Assembly: GCA_036307305.1 (NCBI GenBank)
Contig: JAXJXV010000002.1
Location: forward strand, 153,268 to 217,267
Origin: SIG607 sp036307305
GTDB taxonomy: Bacteria > Bacillota > Clostridia > Oscillospirales > Acutalibacteraceae
Length of the DNA: 64,000 bases
Direction: 5' to 3'
Within the stretch, counting starts at the first letter, position 1. Each line of letters starts with the position of its first letter. This document shows, piece after piece, positions 1 through 7,857 of the stretch. The position numbers and the translations under genes are program-made. Under the pieces are notes generated by a model. It searched no databases. It was not told the origin of the DNA and saw only the letters and a list, made by a program, of their open reading frames with translations.

Positions 1-690
1 ATTTGCGGCGATACCGAAACAGCGATCACCGCCGAATTCACATTCAAGCTGATTGCCGAGATATGTTGCATTATCATCAAGAAATTTGACGGTTTGACCG
101 TTTGGGAGGCGGTATTCAAGGTTAATGTATCCGCCCACGAGCGCATTAAGTTTTTCAACTTTTGGCATTCCTTCAATATGTAACTCATTAAATTCATTGA
201 TAAGTTGTTGCTTGAATTCTTCGAACTTTTCTGCACCGCCGAGGTATTTATACTGTTTCCAATAATCAAGTTTAGGTAACATATCCTTCATATACGCACG
301 AGCCTGCTCTGAAGGAAAGTGCTCATTTGCCATATTCTGCACGCAGACCTCTATTAAATCGTCCATATTATGATACATATATTCACCGTCTGCATAGCAC
401 CATTTGCAGTATTCTTCATTGAAAAAGCCGTCTTTTTCGCGACTTGTATTAGAATCTTCAAGAGGCATACCGCAACATTGACAAATTAGTTTTTGCGGAG
501 AGCCGAGAAGCGTATTGATAGATACATCAAATAGTTTTGATAACAGTTTTAAAGTTTCAGTATTCGGTGTAGTTTCACCGTTTTCCCAACGAGAAACCGC
601 CTGACGGGTTACGAATACTTTTTCCGCAAGTTCGTCCTGTGACATGCCTTTTTTCGTTCTCAGTTCGAGAATAATATCTTTAGTTTCCAT
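1..690 (-). CDS. XRE-family transcriptional regulator with zinc-ribbon domain (3' end outside window)
   Basis: The reading frame is open from an ATG at 690 through the left edge, giving 230 visible residues, so the C-terminus is missing. Residues 5-60 form a Cro/C1-type helix-turn-helix (SQDELAEKV..RQAVSRWENG). A CQCC...CKWC cluster at about residues 70-97 matches the putative zinc-ribbon domain found behind such HTHs in Clostridia. GAGGTG sits 8 nt before the ATG, and a TTGTTT-N17-TATAAT promoter lies just upstream. It probably binds DNA as a local regulator; its target and ligand are unknown. It is the last gene of the accessory block on this strand. Confidence 0.85.
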   Translation of the reverse strand, partial: METKDIILELRTKKGMSQDELAEKVFVTRQAVSRWENGETTPNTETLKLLSKLFDVSINTLLGSPQKLICQCCGMPLEDSNTSREKDGFFNEEYCKWCYADGEYMYHNMDDLIEVCVQNMANEHFPSEQARAYMKDMLPKLDYWKQYKYLGGAEKFEEFKQQLINEFNELHIEGMPKVEKLNALVGGYINLEYRLPNGQTVKFLDDNATYLGNQLECEFGGDRCFGIAAN

Positions 691-709
691 AAATTATCAC
701 CTCGCATTT

Positions 710-738
710 ATTATACTGTGGTCCATAATCATAAACAA
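710..738 (-). promoter_or_regulatory. Sigma-A type promoter of the XRE regulator
   Basis: On the minus strand TTGTTT is followed after 17 nt by a perfect TATAAT, about 20 nt upstream of the XRE start codon. This gives a very short leader containing only the ribosome binding site. Confidence 0.6.
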
Positions 739-783
739 GCAACTCGCTGTTGCTGTGAGTTCGGCATTTTGGAATTTGACAAC

Positions 784-1344
784 TTAACCATAGTATTTGT
801 CTATTCCGCCAAAACCGACAATCAACTTTCCACCACGAGTCTTTTTAATAAAACTTTCAAGACGTTTTTTAAATTCATCAGGGCGTTTTCTTGCTGCATC
901 AATGTAAGCAATGCGAATGCGTTTGTATGGCTCGGATAATTTCGCATAGTTTTCCCACGCAACAACGTCTGCTTTTATGGCATCAACGATATCATCAGGA
1001 AAAATATACGGTGTACGAATCAAAGGCAATACACTATCTCTTATGCTTGGATGAAGCATCCCCTGTCTTTCAAGCCAAATCAGTCTTTCTATATTCGGGC
1101 GTGAATACGGACTACCTTTCTTTCTCGGTGTGAATCGTTGTGCACGGTGCATAGGGTCTATATGTTTAATGGTGCTATCTATCCAACCAAAGCAAAGCGC
1201 TTCTTCTACTGCATCGTTATAGGAAAGTGCTTTATCACCTGATTCCTTCATTGGAAATACAAACCATATTTCGCTCTCCGTTTCAAAGTGTTCAGCAAGC
1301 CACTTTCGCCATATATCTCGTTCACTTGTGTAAAATGTTTTCAT
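784..1344 (-). CDS. YdeI/OmpD-associated family protein
   Basis: This 186-residue protein has the hallmarks of the YdeI family: an N-terminal W-x-KW-like helix, the segment AVEEALCFGWIDSTIK at about residues 45-60, a basic FTPRKKGSPYS loop at 71-81, and a lysine-rich C-terminal helix. Members are small cytosolic proteins, some annotated as bacteriocin-protection or stress proteins; no reaction has been established. No strong Shine-Dalgarno precedes the ATG at 1344 (only A-rich AGAAAAAAAGA). It lies in a minus-strand series of accessory genes, so a role in stress or inter-bacterial conflict is possible but is inference. Confidence 0.8.
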   Translation of the reverse strand: MKTFYTSERDIWRKWLAEHFETESEIWFVFPMKESGDKALSYNDAVEEALCFGWIDSTIKHIDPMHRAQRFTPRKKGSPYSRPNIERLIWLERQGMLHPSIRDSVLPLIRTPYIFPDDIVDAIKADVVAWENYAKLSEPYKRIRIAYIDAARKRPDEFKKRLESFIKKTRGGKLIVGFGGIDKYYG

Positions 1345-1371
1345 TCTTTTTTTCTATAAATTGAAATTTGC

Positions 1372-2031
1372 TCAATTGTTATCAGCAATCCATTTCTTTG
1401 ACCAATCAAACAAAGTTTCTGACATCAAGTTAAAATCTACCATTCCGCCATTTTTCAAATTAAGAAATGTATCAACGATAACCCTTTCATCATTTGAAAC
1501 AATATTCCGCAATTCACTTTGATGTTTTATGTATTTGCCTGTTCGCTTGAAAGCAATTGCCTGTACAACAAAAGAAGCCGATTTATATAACCCTCTTAAA
1601 ATATCGTCGCTCTTTTCGTGGAGCATATTGTGAACGCAGCCATGATAGATGTTGCAGGCACCGATTTTGATTGCTCGGTTCACGGCACTGTCGTCAACAA
1701 TAGCCATCACCTCGTCAAGGCTTCCCTTGATGGGTGTGGTGTCATAGCAAAATTGGAACAAGTCCGACGGCTCCCAATTCATAATTTCCTTTTTTCCTGA
1801 AAGAAAACCGCAAATCAGTTCCCTATGCGACATGGTGTCCAGCATGTCATTATAAGTTTGAATGTCCATAGCATACAATTCATCCAAAATAACAACAATA
1901 TCAATGTCGCTTGTGTCACGAGCTTCGCCACGACCATAACTGCCTTGCAAGCCGACAAACCACACACGGTTTTCGAATGTAAGATTTAACTTTTGTAAAA
2001 AGTCATTCATCCAAGCAGTAATATCTATCAT
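1372..2031 (-). CDS. Nucleotidyltransferase-domain protein
   Basis: This 219-residue protein carries the Pol-beta-type nucleotidyltransferase signature GSYGRGEARDTSDIDIVV at about residues 29-46 (GS-x-GRG, then DID metal-binding aspartates), followed by a helical C-terminal half like the substrate-binding part of aminoglycoside nucleotidyltransferases. The ATG at 2031 is preferred over the upstream GTG because GAGGTGATTAAG places a ribosome binding site correctly before it. The substrate is unknown; it could modify a small molecule such as an antibiotic, or a macromolecule. It follows the DUF5131 gene by 25 nt and may be cotranscribed. No HEPN partner gene is adjacent, which argues against a MNT/HEPN toxin-antitoxin pair. 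Confidence 0.75.
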   Translation of the reverse strand: MIDITAWMNDFLQKLNLTFENRVWFVGLQGSYGRGEARDTSDIDIVVILDELYAMDIQTYNDMLDTMSHRELICGFLSGKKEIMNWEPSDLFQFCYDTTPIKGSLDEVMAIVDDSAVNRAIKIGACNIYHGCVHNMLHEKSDDILRGLYKSASFVVQAIAFKRTGKYIKHQSELRNIVSNDERVIVDTFLNLKNGGMVDFNLMSETLFDWSKKWIADNN

Positions 2032-2056
2032 CTTAATCACCTCGTCAAATTCTTAT

Positions 2057-2773
2057 TTATCTGTGAGCCTTAAAATCAATTCCTGCTTTTCTTGCTTGAC
2101 TGCATAAGTCCTTTGTCTGCAATTTATATTCCTTGCCATCTTTGATAAAATACGTTCCGCATTGTCTGAATTCAAAGGACACATTTTTACGGACACATTG
2201 TTCTCTGATATCAAGTGCCCATGAATAATCAAACGATCTTGCATTCGTATCCGACTCACCGCCGACTACTACGAGTTCAACACCGTCAAGATATGGTTCA
2301 ATGTTTATTCTTTCAAGCAACGGTTGGGCGGTAATACATTTGTGCTTTATCGGTAGTGACCGAAAGACCGACAATTTTTTATCTGCATTCTTTTGATTTT
2401 CAATGGTGCAACACACAACAACATTCTCATATCCATCGCCCCAATCGTCAGGAATACAATCTGCAAATCTTTCGATTCGTTTGGTTAGAAAAAGGAATGT
2501 ACAATCCTGTCGCTCTTTTATCATAGACCAACATTCTTCTCGCCACTTATCTGCTTCTTCAATTAAAAAATCTGTTGAAAAGCAAAGATATACTAACCCT
2601 GCTTTCATTTTGTAATTCCCATTTTTTAACTTCTCGGTTGGTTTATAAAAATCTTTTGTTTTGACAATGTCGTTTGTGTTAACACCTCGATTAGCATCGC
2701 CTTTATGGATATAGCAATGCAAGCAACCTTCACTGCATTTTTTACAACCTCGCCATGGATTCCACATAGCCAT
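2057..2773 (-). CDS. DUF5131 (phage Gp37/Gp68-like) family protein
   Basis: The protein (238 residues) begins with the family signature MAMWNPWRGC, followed by the C-x2-C-x3-C-x2-C-Y cluster (CKKCSEGCLHCY) and later LTKRIERF, QPLLE and VVGGES motifs. DUF5131 proteins resemble radical-SAM-like iron-sulfur proteins and are frequent on phages and plasmids, but no reaction is established. I chose the ATG at 2773 over the longer frame to 2839, because the family starts here and GGAG lies 11 nt upstream. Its presence supports a mobile-element origin for this block. Confidence 0.8.
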   Translation of the reverse strand: MAMWNPWRGCKKCSEGCLHCYIHKGDANRGVNTNDIVKTKDFYKPTEKLKNGNYKMKAGLVYLCFSTDFLIEEADKWREECWSMIKERQDCTFLFLTKRIERFADCIPDDWGDGYENVVVCCTIENQKNADKKLSVFRSLPIKHKCITAQPLLERINIEPYLDGVELVVVGGESDTNARSFDYSWALDIREQCVRKNVSFEFRQCGTYFIKDGKEYKLQTKDLCSQARKAGIDFKAHR

Positions 2774-2857
2774 AACAAACATTTCTCCAAATTCTTGATT
2801 TGCGAATTCATTATACCACAACCTAAAGTTAAACGCCACTATAATCTAATATTTTAA

Positions 2858-3313
2858 TCACCACATAACTGCTCCGCCGTTGAGGAGACCGGCGTGTCTG
2901 GGGTTGAACATCAGGTTGCAAGAGAGAGCAATTAGGAATACAAGTGCGATAAAGCAACCATTGACGATGAGTATTTTTGACATTTTATCCTTTGTTGCTT
3001 TATCGGTGAATATTACATAGTAGATAAAACCGACAATAGCACAAAAAATAAGAGAAAATCCGAAAGGTCGGCGCCAATAGATAGCGTAAAACACGCCCCA
3101 CAGGCAGACAGCGGTCAGTATAAGGTAGACAAGAAAACGCACCGCTTTTGATTTTGCATCTACAAGGACGAGAACTGCGGGGATATACAACATTGAAAGT
3201 GCGAATCTCATTACAATGGCATCGTCAAGATAGATAAATATGTAACCGGTCATTATTCCTGCTACAAGTTCGATTAGGTATGTACAAACCATACAACTAT
3301 TACTGCGGCACAC
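2858..3313 (-). CDS. Hypothetical four-helix membrane protein coupled to the AbiEi-like gene
   Basis: This 151-residue protein has four hydrophobic segments (about residues 11-29, 36-50, 57-92 with a short charged break, and 112-131) and few conserved polar motifs, so it is predicted to be an integral membrane protein. The GTG at 3313 is chosen because GAGG sits 9 nt upstream, inside the end of the preceding gene; the two coding regions then overlap by 14 nt, which suggests translational coupling. I do not recognise a family. The position after an AbiEi-like protein is where a toxin or effector would be expected, so a membrane-acting effector is conceivable, but that is inference only. Confidence 0.6.
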   Translation of the reverse strand: MCRSNSCMVCTYLIELVAGIMTGYIFIYLDDAIVMRFALSMLYIPAVLVLVDAKSKAVRFLVYLILTAVCLWGVFYAIYWRRPFGFSLIFCAIVGFIYYVIFTDKATKDKMSKILIVNGCFIALVFLIALSCNLMFNPRHAGLLNGGAVMW

Positions 3314-3920
3314 GGTAGATTACCTCGCTTTCAATTAGATTTCGGCAGGTCTTATCGGGAAAGAACGGTATGTATTTAGTGATTTGCTTTTGGGTGATTC
3401 GGTTTTCGTTAATATAATCGGATATGAGTTTGCGTTTATACTCGTCAAGGGTTTCGGTATCTATACCGTTCATAAGTTCCAAGAAGCATAGGACAGATGC
3501 GTTATGTTTATCAATTTTCGTTCTTGGTTTACGGAGAGCAATTTGATAATTGCCTAACTTGACCTTGTGTAAATCTCGGCTCTCCATATTGGTATATATT
3601 TCGATGGTGGCAGGTTTGAGTTTTGATATACCAAGTTCGTATTGCAGATAACTACCTGAATAGAATCCGAAAACATTTTCATCATCTTTTATAAACTTCT
3701 TATCAATTACTTTTTTAGGATTAAAGTGTGCAACCCCAAACGGAGTTGTTTTTGGTATGTAGTAAATACCTGAATCAAATTTAACAAGTTTTCCGTCCTG
3801 ACATAACTTTCGCAAATCTCTGCTGATTTGTTGTGGACACCAATTATTAAATTTAATTTCTGAAAATAATATCGGCTTGTTATAACCAAACTCCGATAAC
3901 AGTGATTCGTATAGATTCAT
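3300..3920 (-). CDS. AbiEi-antitoxin-like / DUF6088 family protein
   Basis: The protein (206 residues) starts with a winged-helix region (FSEIKFNNWCPQQISRDLRKL, then DGKLVKFDSGIYYIP at about 20-50), followed by the domain typical of DUF6088/AbiEi proteins (YSGSYLQYELGIS, then VKLGNYQIALRKPRTK). AbiEi proteins are DNA-binding antitoxins of type IV toxin-antitoxin systems that repress their own operon. The ATG at 3920 has a perfect GGAGG 6 nt upstream, so the longer frame to 3989 is rejected. No AbiEii nucleotidyltransferase follows directly; a membrane protein overlaps its end instead. An 11-bp inverted repeat lies just upstream and is a likely autoregulatory site. Confidence 0.72.
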   Translation of the reverse strand: MNLYESLLSEFGYNKPILFSEIKFNNWCPQQISRDLRKLCQDGKLVKFDSGIYYIPKTTPFGVAHFNPKKVIDKKFIKDDENVFGFYSGSYLQYELGISKLKPATIEIYTNMESRDLHKVKLGNYQIALRKPRTKIDKHNASVLCFLELMNGIDTETLDEYKRKLISDYINENRITQKQITKYIPFFPDKTCRNLIESEVIYRVPQ

Positions 3921-3938
3921 ATAATTCCTCCTTTTTGT

Positions 3939-3975
3939 GTTAATGAAATGAAGATTAACACCTAATTTCATTAAC
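3939..3975. promoter_or_regulatory. Inverted repeat, candidate operator of the AbiEi-like gene
   Basis: GTTAATGAAAT at 3939-3949 and its exact complement ATTTCATTAAC at 3965-3975 flank a 15-nt centre that contains a further GATTAAC. The site starts 19 nt upstream of the AbiEi-like start codon, where the promoter should be. AbiEi proteins are known to bind inverted repeats ahead of their own operon, so self-repression is likely. Confidence 0.5.
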
Positions 3976-4728
3976 AGTTTTTTCGACAATTTTTTGCATT
4001 AGAAAATTCTTAAAAAGTGCTCGGAACCCCCTTAAATACTGGATTTGTGTGTAGAAAAAGACCATACCCTCGTGTGTTGGGTATGGTCTTATTTTAACAT
4101 CATCAGGTGCCATAGCAGCACCCATATTATTCTGGTCGGTAACACCTAAATCTTGAATTTTTCCAATACAGGCGGCATTTATAATAGGTCCATTTCCCTC
4201 TTTTGAAAGTACCATTGCACCTGCTCCCGTTACAGTCCACTGTGCTGTGGGAGTTCGTTGACTTCCGTATTCGAGAGGAAAGCGATATTGTCTTTCGGCC
4301 GCGCAAAAATGCGAGGAAGCGCTACTGACGCAATGCTCTGCAAAACCGCTTTCAATCATCATACTATTTATAATGAGTGACAGAGCCATTGTGGAACAGG
4401 CTCCGTATACGCCGAGAAACGGAATACCGAAGTCTCTTATTCCAAAGGAGGTACCTATACACTGATTCAACAGGTCACCTGCGCAGACTGCATTTATATC
4501 TGACGGGTTTAGTTTTGCTCTCTGCAAGGCGTTGGAAACAGCAATTTTCTGAAGCTCACTTTCCGCCTTTTCATAAGAGTCCTCCCCAAACAGACTGTCA
4601 TCACTCACGTAATCGAAGTATTTTCCAAAGGGGCCTTGTCCCTCTTTTTTACCTGCAACAGAGCCATATCCTGTTATTTTAGGTTTGATTTCAAATAAAA
4701 TAGATTGTTTTCCAATTTTTTTAGCCAT
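3955..4728 (-). pseudogene. spoVAD: spoVAD, truncated after about two thirds of the protein
   Basis: Residues 1 to about 212 from the ATG at 4728 follow SpoVAD, the thiolase-fold protein that binds dipicolinic acid during spore filling: GPFG..., AGDLLNQ, FGACSTM, SSASSHFCAAERQYRFPLEYG, VTGAGA and GVTDQNNMGAAMAP are all present. SpoVAD is normally about 335-340 residues. Here homology stops after MAPDDV near 4095, and the frame reads through a terminator hairpin and unrelated DNA to a stop at 3955 (257 residues). The partner spoVAC lies 6.7 kb away. The ribosome binding site (GAGGG) is in place. The product probably does not function unless another copy exists. Confidence 0.8.
4054..4090 (-). 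terminator. Intrinsic terminator hairpin at the spoVAD breakpoint
   Basis: A perfect 12-bp stem (AAGACCATACCC / GGGTATGGTCTT) with a 9-nt loop is followed on the minus strand by a T-run (TTTTTC). It lies inside the out-of-family tail of the truncated spoVAD frame and marks the junction with the accessory block. Confidence 0.75.
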
Positions 4729-4735
4729 AAAAAAT

Positions 4736-4774
4736 CCCTCTGCAAAAGTAGTCAAAACTATTTTTTGCAAAGGG
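4736..4774 (-). terminator. Terminator of the nucleoside hydrolase gene, overlapping the spoVAD ribosome binding site
   Basis: On the minus strand CCCTTTGCAAAA pairs with TTTTGCAGAGGG (12 bp with one G-U), plus 4 bp near a TTTG loop, and is followed by ATTTTTT. The 3' arm contains the GAGGG that serves as spoVAD ribosome binding site, with the ATG 7 nt further on. Confidence 0.7.
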
Positions 4775-4789
4775 AATATTAATTATTCA

Positions 4790-5722
4790 CTAAAACTTCT
4801 CGGTGCTTCCTAAAACGTTAAACAAATCAGTAAAAAGAGCATCACGGTTAATTTTATGAACGTATCTGATTAAACGTCTTGTGTGATTAAATGCATATTC
4901 CTTATCATATTCGGGAATAGGACTTGGAATAAGTCTGTCAGCCATAAATCTGTTATTTGTGTTCAGCAGCCAACCAATTGCCGTCACGTCCCATATTATT
5001 CTTGTCCACGCTTTACCGTATGCATAGCTTTCTGCCTCTTCCACGGTGTTTTTATAAAGATAATCGCAAAGCGGATTTTTGCCTTTAAGCCAATGCTCAA
5101 GCTCGTATTTACTGGTAGCAAACTCGCTTACGACACCACTGCATGGAAGCTGTACAAGTGGTACACCGCATCCGAACAACACTCTCGCACCTGCTATATC
5201 CTGAGTCATATTGAACTCACTGGCTGGTTTTATCGTTTGAAGCGAGTGACCGCCAAGCCACACAATCACACAGTTTTCCGTCATATTTTTATTCTTTATA
5301 ACTGCCGAAGCAACATTTGTTATAGCGCCGATAGCCACTATATATAGGGGATTTTCGGGCGAATAGTTTTCTGCAAGATTTGCCATAAAATTTGCAGCAT
5401 CAGAATCAACGGGTGTAATTTCATCTGTCAAATAAGACTCTGAGCCTTTAAAAACCTTGTCAGAAAAATCATTTTTATTCATAAGAGTTAGGAGCTTTAA
5501 AATTTCATCATAGCTTTTGCGCATACCGTCAGCCGCGCTTTCCGACCTGCCGTTTAAAAACGGCGCAGCGCAAATACCCTTGACGTTAAATTTTTGAGGA
5601 TTCAAAAGCATATAGCTTATTGCAAACTGGTCGTCGATTTCGTTATATGCATCGGTATCGAGAACTATATCTATTTTGCCCTGTGGTACAGAAAGATTTT
5701 TTAAATACTGACTGATTTCCAT
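4790..5722 (-). CDS. Nucleoside hydrolase (IUNH family)
   Basis: The 310-residue protein resembles inosine-uridine nucleoside N-ribohydrolases, which cleave nucleosides to base plus ribose. The calcium-binding N-terminal motif is present in divergent form (LDTDAYNEIDDQFAISYML, residues 21-39), as are GAITNVASA and the VWLGG and EFN segments of the family core. The ATG at 5722 has GGAG about 10 nt upstream. It follows the glycyl radical enzyme gene on the same strand by about 110 nt and ends in a strong terminator. Substrate preference cannot be read from sequence; the divergent motif spacing allows a non-nucleoside glycoside. Confidence 0.8.
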   Translation of the reverse strand: MEISQYLKNLSVPQGKIDIVLDTDAYNEIDDQFAISYMLLNPQKFNVKGICAAPFLNGRSESAADGMRKSYDEILKLLTLMNKNDFSDKVFKGSESYLTDEITPVDSDAANFMANLAENYSPENPLYIVAIGAITNVASAVIKNKNMTENCVIVWLGGHSLQTIKPASEFNMTQDIAGARVLFGCGVPLVQLPCSGVVSEFATSKYELEHWLKGKNPLCDYLYKNTVEEAESYAYGKAWTRIIWDVTAIGWLLNTNNRFMADRLIPSPIPEYDKEYAFNHTRRLIRYVHKINRDALFTDLFNVLGSTEKF

Positions 5723-5832
5723 AAAATAACACTCCTTGTTTTTTCCGTTTATTAGAGTGTAACACAAAAACTAACCAATTTCCACTATTAATAATAACAT
5801 CAGCCCCGAAAATACAATACCTTTTTTAACAA

Positions 5833-7761
5833 TTACACCTTTTTCTGAATAGTCCTGTTTATAATCATACGCTTTAATTCGTCACTAAGTCGGCTGAAGT
5901 ATTCGGAGTATCCACCAACTCTGACCACAAGATTTTTATACAAATCAGGATTTTTAAAAGCTTCCTCCAGCATTTCTTTATTCACACAAGTAATTTGCAT
6001 CTGTGTACCGCCAAGCTCCATATATGATATAATCAACGATTTTAATATTTCATCATTAAAATCAGGATTAATATTAAAGTTCAGTACCGGCACACCTAAC
6101 GCCTTTTTTAAATCAAGTGAAGTTACACTTTTAAGAAGTGCAGTGGGTCCCTTGGTATCCTTTGCAAAAATCGCACCAAGAGAATCACAAAGCGGCATTC
6201 CTTTTTTTCTTCCGTCAGGTGTCGGTCCAATTTTTTTGCCCGCCTCAACCTGTGACATAAACTGTATAGAAGCAGGTATAAAGCCTTGACCGAAATAGGC
6301 TTTCTTTCCTTCAAGCATAGAAAAAACATCTGATGAAAGCTTATTCGAAAAAGCATTAACTGCTTCATCATCTATGCCATAACAATTACTGTGGTTCCTT
6401 AGTTTTTTAACAAAGGAATCTTCCTCCAAAGCAAGTTTTGTTAAAAATTCTTTTTTTGTATATTTTTTCTCTTCAAAAACCAAATCTCTTACTGCAAGTA
6501 ATGAATCTATAACATTTATAAGACCCGCAAAATTTATAATACTCCATTGATATCTTGCACCACCATTATTAAAATCAAGTCCGTTTTCAATGCAGTCATC
6601 CACAAGCAAGGTTCGCATAGGCAAAGGATTATACTCTGCTCTTCTTCTCTGAGAACAAGCGATTTCTTTAGTAATCCAATTAACCGTTTCGTTTACATCA
6701 CTGATATAAAGGTTATAAAACTCATTAAAATCAACAGATTTTTCAAGGTTATTTTTAAGACATTTTTCAAAAATAAGCAATAGATTTATACCTGCGTCAA
6801 GAGAACCTACGTTTGAAAAACCCGAAAACATTGATTCGGTGCATCCTCCGCCGCAAAATCTATTTATATCATCATCTCTAACATTAAATTTGTCTTTAAG
6901 TCGTCTGATAAGTGACGGATTGTAAAAAGCCGGTTGTCCTGTTTCTCCCCTCACAAGACTGAATGCTTTTCCCCAAATTTCATCAGGTGTATCTTTATCC
7001 ACAAACAATTCTATCATAGGACGACGTCTGCCCTTTGCTGCCTCAAGACATTGTATAGTAAGCGGATTATATAGCCTTGAAAGTGCCATAGAATAGCCAT
7101 TATTAAGGTCTAAATTTTCGAACATATTAGCAAGAATAGGAACAATATTTTCACCCTCATAATATGGCATAAGTCCATCAGCTATACATCCCAAATTATC
7201 ACAGCCATCAAGGTATAAGACAAAATTCCAGCATACCACAGCCTCATAAATATCTTCCGCAGGATACATAGGAACCTTCTTAAGAGCCGTTATAAGTTTT
7301 TCATCCGCGTTAACGCTAATAAGATAAGAAACACACCTTTCAGCAAAAATCCTTATACCTTCAAGAAGTACTTTAAGTCCATCTCGTAAATCTTCATCCA
7401 CAATTTTTTTGATACGTTCATAATACGAGAAAAAGCCCTCTTTTAATACTCGTTCATAATGCGGTATAGAGTGAGTATACATATTTCCTCCCACTGCATG
7501 TTCATAGGGTACCGAAGAGTAATCTTTAAAAAAAACAGAAGCAATTTCATTCCTTGTTTGTTCTTCAAGGTCCGATAAATCAACTGTCATATTGTTCATA
7601 TAATTTACGGTCTGCATTACTCCGGAAGGATAAAGAGGTTTACCACTAAATTCGGGCAACTCTACCATTTCATAAAATTTACGAAGAGCTACCGCCTTAC
7701 GATAAAAAAGTCCTCTTGAAGCATTTAAAAGTTCGTTTGCAATTTCTTTGCTCTTATTCAT
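5833..7761 (-). CDS. Glycyl radical enzyme (pyruvate formate-lyase family), substrate unknown
   Basis: This 642-residue protein has both signatures of glycyl radical enzymes. The thiyl-radical cysteine with its general base is in the GCTE motif (Cys307 within FCGGGCTES), and the glycyl radical loop RVGGYSEYF has Gly617, 26 residues from the C-terminus. The usual loop has Ala or Ser where this one has Gly before the radical glycine. At 642 residues it is shorter than pyruvate formate-lyase or the diol and choline lyases. No activating radical-SAM enzyme is adjacent. The ATG at 7761 follows AGGGTGATAAAA, so the GTG three codons earlier is rejected. It is divergent from an AraC regulator and upstream of the nucleoside hydrolase, suggesting anaerobic carbohydrate or nucleoside-derived catabolism. 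Confidence 0.85.
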   Translation of the reverse strand: MNKSKEIANELLNASRGLFYRKAVALRKFYEMVELPEFSGKPLYPSGVMQTVNYMNNMTVDLSDLEEQTRNEIASVFFKDYSSVPYEHAVGGNMYTHSIPHYERVLKEGFFSYYERIKKIVDEDLRDGLKVLLEGIRIFAERCVSYLISVNADEKLITALKKVPMYPAEDIYEAVVCWNFVLYLDGCDNLGCIADGLMPYYEGENIVPILANMFENLDLNNGYSMALSRLYNPLTIQCLEAAKGRRRPMIELFVDKDTPDEIWGKAFSLVRGETGQPAFYNPSLIRRLKDKFNVRDDDINRFCGGGCTESMFSGFSNVGSLDAGINLLLIFEKCLKNNLEKSVDFNEFYNLYISDVNETVNWITKEIACSQRRRAEYNPLPMRTLLVDDCIENGLDFNNGGARYQWSIINFAGLINVIDSLLAVRDLVFEEKKYTKKEFLTKLALEEDSFVKKLRNHSNCYGIDDEAVNAFSNKLSSDVFSMLEGKKAYFGQGFIPASIQFMSQVEAGKKIGPTPDGRKKGMPLCDSLGAIFAKDTKGPTALLKSVTSLDLKKALGVPVLNFNINPDFNDEILKSLIISYMELGGTQMQITCVNKEMLEEAFKNPDLYKNLVVRVGGYSEYFSRLSDELKRMIINRTIQKKV

Positions 7762-7807
7762 TTTTATCACCCTGTTTTATTTTAATAAACTCAGACAAAA
7801 AAACATA

Positions 7808-7837
7808 TTGAAAAACAATAACATTATATGGTAAAAT
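7808..7837 (+). promoter_or_regulatory. Promoter of the AraC regulator gene
   Basis: TTGAAA, 18 nt, TAAAAT, ending 20 nt before the AraC start codon. It lies in the roughly 96-nt divergent intergenic region shared with the glycyl radical enzyme gene. Confidence 0.5.
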
Positions 7838-7857
7838 AATAACTAAGAGGTGTTTAT

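Noticed and set aside
1372..2031. AbiEii toxin partner for the AbiEi-like protein
   Set aside because: The nucleotidyltransferase is two genes away and its sequence resembles aminoglycoside-type enzymes more than AbiEii; pairing is not supported.
4054..4090. Protein-coding tail of spoVAD after residue 212
   Set aside because: The segment is a perfect terminator hairpin followed by unrelated sequence, not SpoVAD homology.
4377..4682. 101-residue plus-strand frame
   Set aside because: It lies opposite the SpoVAD-coding region, which has clear family motifs; no start signal is seen.
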